Translations under genes and position numbers: made by a program
Assembly: GCA_015501055.1 (NCBI GenBank)
Contig: JADNYV010000298.1
Coordinates: 1 to 42,423 of the forward strand
Length of the DNA: 42,423 bases
Origin: Mucidula mucida
Lineage: Eukaryota; Basidiomycota; Agaricomycetes; Agaricales; Physalacriaceae
Reading direction: 5' to 3'
Notes under the pieces: generated by a model
The model's input: the letters and a program-made list of their open reading frames with translations, nothing else
Told to the model about the DNA's origin: nothing
Database searches by the model: none
Shown here: positions 32,035-42,423 of the stretch, piece after piece
Numbering within the stretch: the stretch's first letter is position 1
Layout of the letters: every line of letters begins with the position of its first letter

Positions 32035-32036
32035 TA

Positions 32037-32756
32037 TATTTCACGAAGGACCATAAGTAGTTGGGGAAGGGATCTGTTGCGATGAACTTTGATGACTGAG
32101 TAGAGGACAGCCGCTCCTGCGAGGCTGTAACTTACTTAGTACTAGCTTGGTAGGCCTAAAATGGCTGAACATTTATCAAGAGCCTAGGGAACAAAAAGTT
32201 CATTCCAGCTGTTTTCATTGACTGCCTACTCAGAGACTCTACTATATATAGTGATGTAGGCGAGTGTTACATGTATGCCCAATCGTCGGTATCCACAGCC
32301 ATCAACACCTTAGCGGGCTAGCGGTATTCCAGGTTCTAAGACGACCTCATGTCAAGGTTCGTTGTTATTTCGATCATGGGTGGCGAGCTAGCATTGAAAT
32401 TGAAACTTGAAACAATAAGGGTATAATACGCATACAAGGGCAGGCGCATACATCAGTATGGATCCTGTATGTCCCCAGAAGGTCCTCATTCAAACTACAT
32501 CCAATTCAAACCGCGTCCAGTTATGATCAAACCTGACATGGTATGCGACGGAATCGTCATGGCGGAGGCGAAGAGGTGACAGGTACGTACACATCGTGGG
32601 AGAACGCGAGCCTGCAAAGTATGGAGAACAGAACGGTTAAAGAGCGCTCAATTGCCGAATCATTCTCACGCTGTCGGTCACTGTCCCTTGCGCTGGCAGG
32701 TTCTTGATCCTTTCCTAGTTCAATCAGGTCATTGAAGCTTCTACATCGCGATACCT
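32037..32756. other. No supported gene
   Basis: Non-coding between the MITE and the F-box-like gene. A TATATATAG stretch near 32245 is the only notable word. Confidence 0.5.
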
Positions 32757-34189
32757 ATGCACGGACTTCCCCAAGAGCTCGTCGCCCGCTTTGTCGATCA
32801 TCTCTCTGCCGACAAATCCTCTTTGTTGAAACTGCTATGTACTTCCGCAGTGTTCGGGGAGCGTTGTCGCTCGTACATATACCGCAGCGTCCTCATACGA
32901 ACCGTCAACGGTGATCTCACCGACGACTCGCGTCTGCTTCATGATCTTCTCGTGGCGTACGGCACAGGCAGATTCGTGTCTACCGTCAGATACAAGTTCC
33001 AGTCCGTCGCGCCTCGAGAGGACACCCCTGTAGATGAAGAAGGCCAATGGCTTATCCGTCTAACCATACCTGCGCCGCCCCAGCCTTATCATTCCCTGAT
33101 TCCGGGAAACAGCCCGGCATTGTCTGCATTGGTCTCAGAGCTTGCCATGCACCTGCCGCATGCGCGGGAAGTGTCCCTCGAGGGCCTTGACGCTTCCCCA
33201 ATGGTTTCAAACGATGCTGCTCTCTCTAGCGTCGTATCATCCCCGGCGTCCTTGACGAAGCTTGCACTGTACCGCTCATGCTGGGCTGGTACCCCAGCCA
33301 CACGGCTATCCCGCTTCATATCAGCGTGTCCTCGTCTTACGTCACTAGAGTTGATGCACGTAGGGCTTTACGACGATGCGAAGACCGTGTCGTTTTCTAT
33401 TCCCACTCTTGATGCCGTTGACCCGCTGACAGGTCCCAGTATTGTTGAGCTTACGCTCACAGATCGGGACCGCCCCTTCTTCTACCTGATACAATCTGGT
33501 TATCTTTCCCTTCGCAAAAGTCTCCGTCGCTTGTTCGTGGTCACGGATAGGAGCGGCTATGCATGGCCTAACCCGGATTGGCCTGCGATCAAAGACACAA
33601 TCAGCTACTTCAGTGATCAGTTGACAGTCTTATTCGTATCGCCACCTTTTTTCCTTGTGAATGGTAAGCTTTCCCGCGGACGATTTACAGCCATATCGTC
33701 TAACATTGCTATCTACTAGGTTCCACAATCGACTCCATAGTGACGGCCATCCTCAACGTTCCGCACCTAGTGCTCGCGTTCCCTGGTTCGATGGCCACAC
33801 ATATGTGGTTGGTAGCGGTCAAGCAGGCCGTACACCGCTGCAACCACAGCCAGCGTCTTCGAAAGCTAGACGTTGTTATGCGCCTCGAGGGTCTCGAATA
33901 TGAAATGAACCTTCGCCCATTGGGAACCGCGCTAAACAGCTTGGTCGCGGAATCTATTAGTGTTAGATATGTTGTCGCCGACCCCACTTATCCGGACGAC
34001 TCCGGCGACCTTTTTTCTTCTCAACCGCCCTACTCTATCGAAGCAACGCAACGATTCAAATCGAGGTTGATAGATGTGATGCGGATTGGAGATCCAGAGG
34101 GTGTACAGTTCTTGTCGGCGGACCGGGACTATGATAAGATGTACGTTGAATTCATGGAAGGCGGCACCCTCGCGCTGGAAGACGATTGA
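32757..34189 (+). CDS. F-box-like / LRR protein (458 aa, two exons)
   Basis: Exon 1 (32757-33663) and exon 2 (33720-34189) join in frame through a 56-nt intron with GTAAGC and CTACTAG ends. The N-terminus MHGLPQELVARFVDHLSAD, followed by LLKLLCTSAVF and IYRSVLI, is typical of agaric F-box-like proteins that start directly with the F-box. The rest holds leucine-rich segments (LTKLALYRSC, LTSLELMHVGL, IVELTLTD). By family knowledge it would act as a substrate receptor of an SCF ubiquitin ligase; the target is unknown. It is unrelated in detail to the other F-box genes in the window, and no lesion was seen. Confidence 0.8.
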
Positions 34190-35007
34190 ATAAAGGTAGT
34201 TGCTACCGTTCGCTTCTTTCTCGGTGCTTATGAAGTGCAGCGTAGGATTTTAGTCGGGGGAAAAGTTGGTTGGATGTTCTGCCAGCTTGAGGTTCCGTAG
34301 GAGATTGTACTTGTATTCATACTGTGTTCCGTGTCATCGTCTTCCGTCGCACTGCATGTTCGACTCTTTCGCGAATGAGCGACCCGACGGTATAATTTGA
34401 GCGCGTGTACTAACTAGTAATAACCAGCTGGCGCGTTTAGTCAAACTTTCAAAACATTGAAGTGTCATTGACATGGGCAATGAGGACGGGTATGCGTTCT
34501 CGTCCAGGCTCATATGATCAACCTCTTGATGCTCCAGTGGAGATCGATGGAGAGGTCCTTTGCTGGAGTCGTTGACGGTTGGTCTACTACTCCGTAGCAG
34601 CAGTGAGCCAAAGCACTTGGGCTGGCGCTTTTGATGAGGAAATCTGCCCGTGGGGACTATGATGTCCAGTGATATGCGGCAGCTTGACTCGAACCTGCCG
34701 CCTGGCCAAGGTCCCCAAGGATTCCATCAGCTCGCACATAATGAGGTTTTTTTTCTTCGAGGGAGCGATGATCGTTGGCTCCCGCCACCATCATGAGCAA
34801 AGAAGTCAAGCCCCGCGCTGAACAATTAAGCACAGCAGTGGCTCCTCTGTCATAATAGTGGCCTACGGTACCGTTGATGGACCCTCAAAAGTATAAAAGG
34901 ACTTCATGGGGGAGCGAGTCCCTCCCAGCTTCTTATCCTCGCTTCCTTTCTCCATTATTCACCACTAGGCATTTTAGCTGATTCTATAGCAAAGCTTCTT
35001 CATCGCC
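34190..35007. other. Intergenic, promoter of the BCS1-like gene
   Basis: About 0.8 kb without a supported gene. A TATA box lies near the right end. Confidence 0.55.
34892..34899 (+). promoter_or_regulatory. TATA box of the BCS1-like gene
   Basis: TATAAAAG lies 116 bp before the ATG at 35008, followed by a pyrimidine-rich leader. This is a well-formed fungal core promoter. Confidence 0.6.
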
Positions 35008-36911
35008 ATGAATCAACAGTTCTGGACCGCCCTCGCTCCCAGTGCCAATGCCACGTCTAGTACGACATTGGCTGGGGCGCTTCCGGTCGACTTGTCCTCA
35101 CTCTTCCGAATTCTGACCTCCTTTTCCACCTCTCGCGAAGGATCGATCGTCATGGTCGTCGCTCTTCTCCAGTACTTCCGTCGGTTTCCGTTCAACTGGA
35201 CAACCAAGTTGTACAACAAGCTCTTCCTTCGGTTATCGTTGGACGACCAACAGGCCTGCTACCGTAAGTCACTGGTGCTACAGTTTGACACCTTTTCTCA
35301 CCATGACACGCCTGTAGAATGGATGTTGGTCTGGCTATCAACGCAACCCATGTGGGGTGAGATTGTGTCCTTTAGTTTCAATGGCTTACTGAACTTTACC
35401 TCTAGTCAAGTGGGAATGTCTGGGTTACGATGACCCCAATGCCGACCAAGAACTTCGGGATTTACCTATCTCCCTACCATAAGCCTAAAACCAGCTACAA
35501 ATCGCCGCACTACCGAGGATTCTTCTCCGTACTCGACCTGGTTCAAGGGAAATTACTTGACCATCGAACACTTTCAAGTCGGAGAAAGATGATGAGGAAC
35601 CAACACGATTCAAATCAGGTACTGAGTGATTCTTTTCGATGTGTCGAGTATAATGCAAATCATCCCACATTTGCAGTATCCTAGGCCGAAACCATCATGT
35701 TTCAAAGGACCTGCTCGAAGAGGCGAGAAAGGAATATCTAACGCGTCGCGAAAGTCGTACCGATGTGTACACGACCAACGACATCGAATCAAAGTACCAC
35801 TGCTGGCAGCTCACCTCAATTGGATCGAAACGAGGATTGGATTCCATCATCCTTGAACCGGGTGTGAAATCATTTCTCTTGAAGAATGCGCAGAATTTTT
35901 TGAAGAGCAAGCAATGGTATGCCGACCGAGGGATCCCTTTCCGGCGCGGATATCTCCTAGTAAGTTTGTTACTTATATGCTATCGTCACGCGAAGAATTT
36001 CTCATAGTACGGCGCACCTGGTTCTGGCAAGACGTCTTTCATCTGCGCTTTGGCCGGCGAACTGGGACTCGACATATACAGCATCTCACTGTCTCACAAG
36101 GGCTTGGACGATATGTCTCTTGCCAAACTTCTCAATAAGCTACCAGAGCGTTGCATTGCTCTCATCGAGGACATCGACGCTGCGCTCACTACGTCGTTGA
36201 AATCGGGACCAAAATGACAACAAATCGGAAACAGACAAGGATAAGAAAGGCAAAACCACAGCACGCGGCGATAAATCTTCTCTCGGAAAGTAGGTCTATC
36301 ACGTCAAACCTCCTTGTCCGTCACTCAATTCATGTGCAGTGTGACTCTAAGCGGACTACTAAATGCCTTAGACGGTGTCGATGCAAAGCAGGGCCGTATC
36401 CTGGTCGCTACTACGAACAAGTATGACTCGCTTGACGAAGCGCTATCCCGTCCAGGTCGCATGGACGTTCACATAGAGTTTAAACTTGCAGCCAAGTATC
36501 AAGCGCGCGAGCTCTTTACACAACCCGCATTACGCTGAAGACTCAGAGGGCTGCGTTACAAAGACGACTAAAGGCGTTGAAGTATGCGAGACGTCTCCAG
36601 TGTCGACCGTGATACCTTCGTCCGTCACCATCGTCGGAGAACTATCAGATGACGTTGAATTGCGTATCTCGATGTCAGAGCTGAGGAAGCTGGCCGATGC
36701 TTTTGCAGACCTAATTCCGGAGAACGAGGTATCTATGGCGAGCTTGCAAGGCTACTTGATGGAATATAAGACGAGCCCAGGTGCAGCACTTGCTGGAATT
36801 GAGGTGTGGGTCGAGAAGCAGAGGCGGGGACCGACAGTGAATCCGAAGGATCAGAGCATAGCGCCTGGCGCTGCTGCCCATGATCTCAAATCCAGCGGCA
36901 CCGGCCAGTAG
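35008..36911 (+). pseudogene. BCS1-like AAA ATPase, with frame breaks
   Basis: The protein starts MNQQFWTALAP, has an N-terminal membrane-type segment and a BCS1_N-like region (WMLVWLSTQPMW, TWFKGNYLTI, LLEEARKEYL). The AAA domain follows: RRGYLLYGAPGSGKTS (Walker A), IALIEDIDAA (Walker B), TLSGLLNALDGV, and ALSRPGRMDV (Arg finger). The C-terminal ELRKLADAFADLIPENEVSMASLQGYL is also typical. Introns: 35264-35317, 35357-35405, 35619-35676, 35960-36007, 36290-36339. Breaks: frame change near 35455, tandem in-frame TGA-TGA at 35590-35595, frame changes near 36205 and 36515. Mitochondrial BCS1 inserts the Rieske protein into complex III, but fungi have many BCS1-like paralogues of unknown role, and this looks like one. 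Promoter and ATPase motifs are intact, so decay may be recent. Confidence 0.7.
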
Positions 36912-37270
36912 GACACTGGCGGTGAACTGTATACCACTGTATGTACAATAAACGTGATGTTGGAAATAAGTGAGAAGCATGAAATTGTTTATTTTCTGAC
37001 TTCCAGTATGAGTGTTCGCAATCATTGTTCTCTGGCCAAGGCTGGCCACAATGATCGGATGCCCCAAAAGGCGAGTGGAAATTGATGGTCCACGAACACG
37101 TGCCGTGTTGCGCTTTGTTTTGTTCCTCCATTGTTGTCCATTTTAGTCTCTGCAGTCATGTTACACTGGGTACAAAATGGCGCACCATTGCGCTGACTCT
37201 TTGTTTCCCTTCTCTCACAACAAACTACAACACATCTTCTATCATCATCTATTCCACGCATCCCCTCTAC
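36912..37270. other. Intergenic, becoming AT-rich
   Basis: No gene was seen. Base composition shifts toward A+T from about 36950. Confidence 0.4.
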
Positions 37271-38056
37271 TATTTGCCATGTCTGCCAGTCCTTTCAAAC
37301 ACGAGAGCACGCCAGAGGCAGCACTGTCTGTGGACGTTACGATGACACTTGCATTGAGCCAATCCACTACAAGCACGACAACTACTTGGGCCACTTGGCG
37401 GTGGACCTGGAGGACAATTGTATTTTTATGGATATTGACATGTTCTCTGAGACAGTGCTTCAAATCCCATTCCCCACAGCCCGCTCTGCACAGTTCAATA
37501 TGATGGATTCAGAGTTCAACACGCTTGTTGAGACCATCTACCAGGACCAGATATTCCAGATTAATCTACAACTCTATCTTGCCAAGTGCATGTGAACTGG
37601 CTTCATTGAGATAGAGCTTTATCCACTGTATTGTAACATGAGTAACTGGGTGCTTGTGTTGAGCAATGAGAAGGGGAATGATGATTCTATTAGGTTGCGT
37701 CAAAATCATCCCTTTTATATCAAGGGTGATATTATAAATGCAAAGAATCTCAACCCGGACCTTATCACTGCTTTGCAGGCATTATTGGAAAGCTCTGGAA
37801 AGAGGATCGGGGCCAGTCAGGAGAAAGCCTTACATTGGTTCTGGCATATAATGCCCTTTCTAGTCGAGGGCAAAGATTGGGATTCCGACATGTGGGATGC
37901 ACAAAACGGTTTTAGAATATTGTTGCTGGTATGTTGCTTATTTCTCATGGCATAACTTACTTTCCTAACCTGCTGTGCAGAAACACAATTGGATCCCATC
38001 ACAATTACTGCAGAAGTGCCTAATCAAAGACACAGAGCTCCGCAGCAATCACAGCA
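37271..38056 (+). pseudogene. Unrecognised AT-rich gene, one in-frame stop
   Basis: One frame is open from about 37271 to 37928 except for a TGA at 37593-37595. It starts with a CxxC-type stretch (ICHVCQSF), continues CIEPIHYKHDNYLGHLAVDL and later has HPFYIKGDIINAKNLNPD and ALHWFWHIMPFLVEGKDWDSD. A 52-nt GT..AG intron (37929-37980) joins GFRILLL to KHNWIPSQLLQKC. The protein-like text on both sides of the stop and the good intron argue for a former gene. Its composition is unlike its neighbours, and it lies beside a retrotransposon, so it may have arrived with mobile DNA. No family was recognised. Confidence 0.45.
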
Positions 38057-38689
38057 GGTAAACCCAAATGTGGAAACTCAGTCAAAATTGGCAACAGTGG
38101 CCCAGAAGAAGAAGAAATGCAAGGCAAGCAAAATGCCTGACATCCTTGAATCAGAGTTGTCAAAAAAAGCATGTTCCAACGCTGGTGTCACTTGCCTGAC
38201 CAAACCTGTGTTAGACACCAAGAAAAACGCGCACATGTTTGACACTCACAAGCAATTGGTGACCTACAGCTTTGAGGCTCTTTTAATCCTAGGACTGCAC
38301 AACTCCTTTGTCAAACATTTGTTTAATTGCAACCGCATCCAGCTGGTGTACTTCAGCCATAGTCTCATTATTACCTCTGTTATGAATTGCCATATTTTCA
38401 CATTTTCACATCTCATCATATCTTATCGGGGACCTTGTCTTATCAACCAAAGGACTGTTTCATCATCTGTTTCGTCACTGATCATACTCCTTTCATCACC
38501 GAAGCCGTACTCATGTCGGACATACACCCAACACATGGATGACATCATACATGCCAATACCTCATGGACTCCCTATTGTATACACACCATCGACACTTGT
38601 AGCACACATGGTTGTTTCAGTATTATTACTTACATGCAGTTACCACTCGTATTTAATGGTTTCACGGGCTAGTAGCATACAACACTGGG
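38057..38689 (+). other. AT-rich stretch, possible continuation of the gene above
   Basis: A 227-codon frame (37989-38672) reads lysine-rich at first (AQKKKKCKASKMPDILESEL, SNAGVTCLTKPVLDTKKNAHMFDTHKQ) and then low-complexity. The first part may be an exon in another frame. The rest looks non-coding. Confidence 0.3.
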
Positions 38690-38756
38690 TCAAGGGCGTA
38701 GAGCATCCCTAGTGGAAACACGTATGGACAAGGAGTCCCAAATACAGACTTACTAG

Positions 38757-38764
38757 TATATAAG
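38757..38764 (+). promoter_or_regulatory. TATA box in the presumed 5' LTR
   Basis: TATATAAG is located ~740 bp before the gag ATG, where the U3 promoter of an LTR would lie. Confidence 0.4.
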
Positions 38765-39500
38765 CAGTAGTGTAGTATCATTGTACTTTAGTTCCGATCT
38801 CGTTTATACACCTGGCCTAGCCTAGTCTTACGAACGCGAACACTTTCTCTTTTAGTTCTTGCTGTGGTACCTGGTTGAGTCTCGTGGCTTAGTCAGTCGC
38901 TAACAGAAGATCAGAACTTCTTTCTACCACCTACCACACATCCCTGATTGTCGATCAGCACTTCACTGTTTGATCATCGCACATTTCCCTATTCCCTTTC
39001 CCTGTTTACAGATCGACGGAATCCTAATTCCAGCACACGTCCGCATACATGTGTATTGGTCCCAGTAGCGCCGGCTAACAGTTAGAGATAACTGCCTTGG
39101 GTGCTGGAAGTAGCCGCTCTCACGAGAACGAACTTTTGGCAGTTGCACTTCAGTGGGCGCTGTTTACGGGTCAATCCCCGTTCCCAGGAAAACTTCGGCT
39201 TACCTCACACCAGAGGGACGTCGGCTGGGCAATTGCGAACTTGTGACGAGCTCTTGGGCTCCGTAGATACATAGTCAGTAGTCGGTAAAATAGCGTAGAC
39301 AGTTACGATACCTACCTACTTTACTTACCTTACGATACACACCATCATTCCCCACCCTACCAAGTCCTGGATTCTATTTCAGATCTAGGCACTCCTCCTT
39401 ATTCATCCAAACCTCTATTCCCTCACCCGTTTCATCAAATCTGCATCCCCATATCCCCACTTTCACCCTTTCATTCTCCGATCCTATCACCCCGATTCAT

Positions 39501-40493
39501 CATGTCCAACGAAGCACCCGAAACCGCTCCTCACACACCCGCTCATCATGCCAATGTCAAAACCAAAGGCCGATCCCTTGTCAACAAGCCTTATGACTAT
39601 GACGGGGAAAGTCCAATACAAGAGCTGGTGGGATGATGTTCACATACATCCGTGACAAGAAGAACAACCTCACATCGACTCCGAAAGGATCAATGTTGTT
39701 CTCTCCTACATCCGAGGAGATCACGTAGATGCATGGGTCCAGAACTACTCGGACCAGAACTTTGACGAGGAAGAAGAGGAATGGACAGTCTCTTGGACGG
39801 AGTTCAAGGAAGATTGAAGGAGCGATTTGTGGATTCCAACCTCGCGCAGACGCGCAAGACCAGATTGAGCGGTTGCGCCAGGGGCAAGACACCGCTCAAG
39901 ATTTTTCCAGAAGTTGAGGTTCTGCTCACTCAGGCAGGATATTCAAGGATGACGCATTTGTCGTGCGACTTCTCGAGACCAACGTCAACGAGAAGATCAT
40001 TGATCAGATCTATGGCAGCCGAGACGGGTTGCCAGAGAAGTACAAGGATTGGAAGGCACAGATCATTCAGATCGATCAGCTGTGGAGAAGGCGGACATCA
40101 AGCAAGAGGTCCGGCATGCAGTCCCGGCCCCTAGCTCCGCAGGCGGCTACATCAAGAGCCAATTCCTACGAACCCACCCCCGACGCCGATCACACAACAG
40201 ATGCCACCGGATGTTACCTATGGAGGAACCGCAGGCCGATGGACATCGACAACGCACGTCGAAGAGGACTTTGCTTCAGCTGTGGCGAACACGGCCATGT
40301 CAGCAGGTTCTGTCCCAAGAAGGGTCGACCCCAGACAATTCGGGGTCTATGGACCAAAATGAATGACGAGGAGAAGAAGAAGTTGGCCGAAGATTGGGTT
40401 TTGCGAAGCTCCCGCAGTAGACGCAGTCCTGCCGGAGCAGCCATCAAGGGAAGGGTTGTCAGATGCAGAATTTATTTACAGTACGGGTACTGA
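39501..40493 (+). pseudogene. Retrotransposon gag, frameshifted
   Basis: The ATG at 39501 opens SNEAPETAP, but an extra base in the G-run near 39604 shifts the frame. The capsid-like region continues in other frames (VVLSYIRGDHVDAWVQNY, then VLLTQAGYS and LLETNVNEKIIDQIYG). The nucleocapsid zinc knuckle CFSCGEHGHVSRFC (C-x2-C-x4-H-x4-C) is intact at about 40270-40312. Gag coats the element's RNA. Breaks near 39604, 39816 and 39945 prevent a full product. Confidence 0.8.
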
Positions 40494-42423
40494 AACATCT
40501 AAAATATCATCGACACTTCACCACAAAACCTGCGAAAGAAAGATTTGAGCCAAATACGCCCAAGTGGATCGCACAACGGCTAAGAGAGGATGAAGTGTCG
40601 AGAGCAGTGGGAATTTTGAGAGCATGGATGCCGGAGCGGAGAGAGAGAGAAGCAACGGAAGAGAAGGTGATGGCGATCAGAGCGTTGACAAAGGAAGCTG
40701 CGGTGGAAGTTGTGACAGAGTTGAAAAAGTCAAGGAAGTACATCCGGGGAACAAAGGGGCAGGACATAAAACTCCGAGTAACCATAGAGAGCGTACACAC
40801 AGGCTCTGAATGGGAAACAAGTGCCCTTCTTGATAGTGGAGCAACGGGTTCTTGTGTCAATAAAGAATTCGTCGAGAAGAACGGACTCCCGATCAAGGAG
40901 TTACCGGTCAAGCTCCCTGTCTACAATGCGGATGGAACCCTAAACGAGGGAGGGGCAATCAAAGGTTTTGTGGAGGTCCGGATGAAGATTGGTGATCACG
41001 CCAAAAGATTGAGTTGGCCGTCACCAATCTTGGCAAAACAAGTATCTTTTTGGGGCTAGATTGGTTACGATATCACAACCCCACGATCAACTGGACGGAA
41101 TCCACGTTAACTTTAATTGATGCCCAGACCGCTGCGGCTATCTACCCGAGTATGACTCGCCAGAAGATGAAGGAGAAGATGTAGAAGAGAAGCTGGAGGA
41201 GGGAGAGCGTTGTTTTGGATGGACTGGGACAACTATTGCAAAAGCGGTGAAAAGCTGAGATCACAACAGCCTTCATCCGCTGCTGCACCTTACATCGAGG
41301 AATTTTCCGATGTATTTAGCAAGGCGGACTTTGACAAGTTACCGGAGCGAAGACCCTGGGATCACGCAATAGAACTCACACCTGGTTCCAAACCGGTCAA
41401 CTGCAAGGTCTATCCCCTTAGTCCATCTGAGCAGAAGGCATTAGACGAGTTCTTGGAGGAAAACATACGCACGGGATGCATACGGCCATCAATATCACCC
41501 ATGGCGTCACCATTCTTCTTTGTCAAGAAGAAGGACGGAAGTCTTCGGCCCGTGCAGGATTATCGGAAATTGAACAACATGACGATCAAAAACCAATACC
41601 CCTTGCCATTGATTCAGGAGCTTATTGACAAGCTGAAGGGAGCGAAGTGTTTCACAAAGATGGATGTCTGATGGGGTTACAATAACATCCGGATCAAAGA
41701 AGGTGATGAGTGGAAAGCGGCGTTTAGAACAAACTGAGGCCTGTTCGAGCCCTTAGTCATGTTTTTGGACTCACAAACTCGCTGGCAACCTTTCAATCAT
41801 TCATGAATCACATTCTGAAGGAGTTGATCGATGAAGGACATGTTATAGTATACTTAGACGATATACTTATCTTTACGAACACTTTGGAAGAGCACAGACA
41901 TATTGTACGAAAGGTATTGGAGATATTACGAGTAAATAAGCTGTATTTAAAACCCGAGAAATGTAGTTTTGAGGCACATACTGTAGATTATTTAGGAGTT
42001 ATTGTTGGAGGAGGAGAAGTGAAAATGGATCCGGCAAAGGTGGCCGTAGTGAAGGAATGGAAGGAGCCGACGAAGAAGAAGGAAGTACAGTCGTTCCTGG
42101 GCTTCTGCAACTTCTACCGACGTTTCATTCGGGGATTTGCGGGAGTATCAAAGCTGTTGACATCGCTAACCGGGAAGGGCGAGTGGGTTTTGGGGCATGG
42201 AGCAGCATGAGGCATTTGAGGAGTTGAAACAAAGGATGACGGAGGAACCCGTCCTGATCGTACCACACGACGACGGCAAGTTTTGAGTCGAGGCAGACTC
42301 CTCGAACTATGCGAACGGGGCGGTTCTTTCCCAGTTGGTTGACGGAAAATGGAGACCAGTAGCCTTTTTGGTCTCGCGTGCTGAACGAAGTAGAGCGCAA
42401 TTATGAGATCTACGACAAAGAGA
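40463..42423 (+). pseudogene. Retrotransposon pol (protease, RT, start of RNase H), broken
   Basis: The frame from 40463 includes the aspartic protease motif ALLDSGATGS. After a frame change near 41010 comes the linker, then the RT domain from about 41210 ([34 protein letters not shown]). RT is interrupted by TGA at 41669-41671 and 41735-41737 and by a base loss in the T-run at 41762-41766, then continues with the catalytic YLDD in VIVYLDDILIF. After a frame change near 42190, RNase H begins and meets TGA at 42284-42286 before the window ends. All three TGA codons stand where the family has arginine, consistent with CGA to TGA changes. Confidence 0.85.

Larger units (their letters stand above)
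38690..42423 (+). mobile_element. Ty3/gypsy LTR retrotransposon, 5' part, decayed
   Basis: Order on the plus strand is a presumed 5' LTR/leader (38690-39500), gag with zinc knuckle, aspartic protease, reverse transcriptase and the beginning of RNase H, cut by the window edge. This domain order is that of Ty3/gypsy (Metaviridae). Integrase and the 3' LTR lie outside, so the LTR could not be delimited by comparison. A TATATAAG box (38757-38764) fits an LTR promoter; a GTCGCTAACA end near 38905 is a possible LTR end. Multiple frameshifts and stops show that it is inactive. Confidence 0.85.

Noticed and set aside
35590..35595. Selenocysteine codons
   Set aside because: Fungi of this group are not known to use selenocysteine, and no SECIS-like structure was seen; two adjacent TGA codons fit decay better.
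38905..38940. tRNA primer binding site after the presumed LTR end
   Set aside because: No stretch complementary to a recognisable tRNA 3' end could be identified, so no site is called.

Overview
The window looks like a stretch of an Agaricomycete (mushroom-forming basidiomycete) chromosome. The reasons are many introns of 45-58 nt with GT..AG ends, several F-box proteins of the agaric type, an RTA1-like membrane protein, a secreted S28 serine peptidase, a BCS1-like AAA ATPase, an expanded family of atypical protein kinases, and a Ty3/gypsy retrotransposon. No tRNA, rRNA or CRISPR array was seen. All assignments come from reading motifs; no database search was run.

Left third (1-16.6 kb): a duplicated accessory cluster. 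The repeating module is a divergent pair, an unrecognised protein on the minus strand and a protein-kinase-like gene on the plus strand, with about 560-580 bp between their starts. Block A (1 to about 4.05 kb) holds a broken copy of the unknown gene, kinase copy K1, and a relic of the promoter and start of kinase K4. Block B (8.9-16.2 kb) holds the apparently intact unknown gene (595 aa), kinase K2 and kinase K4. A fifth, much decayed member (K5) lies on the minus strand at 5.0-7.6 kb. K1, K2, K3 and K5 carry frameshifts; K4 is nearly intact, with one indel close to its C-terminus.

Middle (16.6-25.7 kb): ordinary-looking genes. These are an RTA1-like seven-TM-type protein (minus, 5 exons, 311 aa), an F-box protein (526 aa, with an in-frame TAG followed by 47 more open codons), kinase copy K3 (a third near-copy of K2), and a complete 12-exon, 510-aa S28 peptidase (minus). 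The RTA1 and S28 genes stay in frame through every splice. This argues that the frameshifts in neighbouring copies are real decay and not poor sequence.

Right-centre (25.7-34.2 kb): a repeat-rich zone. It contains remnants of small unknown genes in tandem, two paralogous damaged F-box genes, a 244-bp MITE with TA target duplications, and an intact two-exon F-box-like gene (458 aa).

Right end (35.0-42.4 kb): a BCS1-like AAA ATPase with good Walker motifs but several frame breaks, an AT-rich unrecognised coding-like stretch, and a decayed Ty3/gypsy element (gag zinc knuckle, aspartic protease, reverse transcriptase, start of RNase H) that runs off the window edge.

The most interesting candidate system is the kinase plus unknown-protein divergent module. 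It has been duplicated, and part of it homogenised by what looks like gene conversion. Three of its kinase copies share a conserved inverted-repeat element about 85-105 bp upstream of the start.
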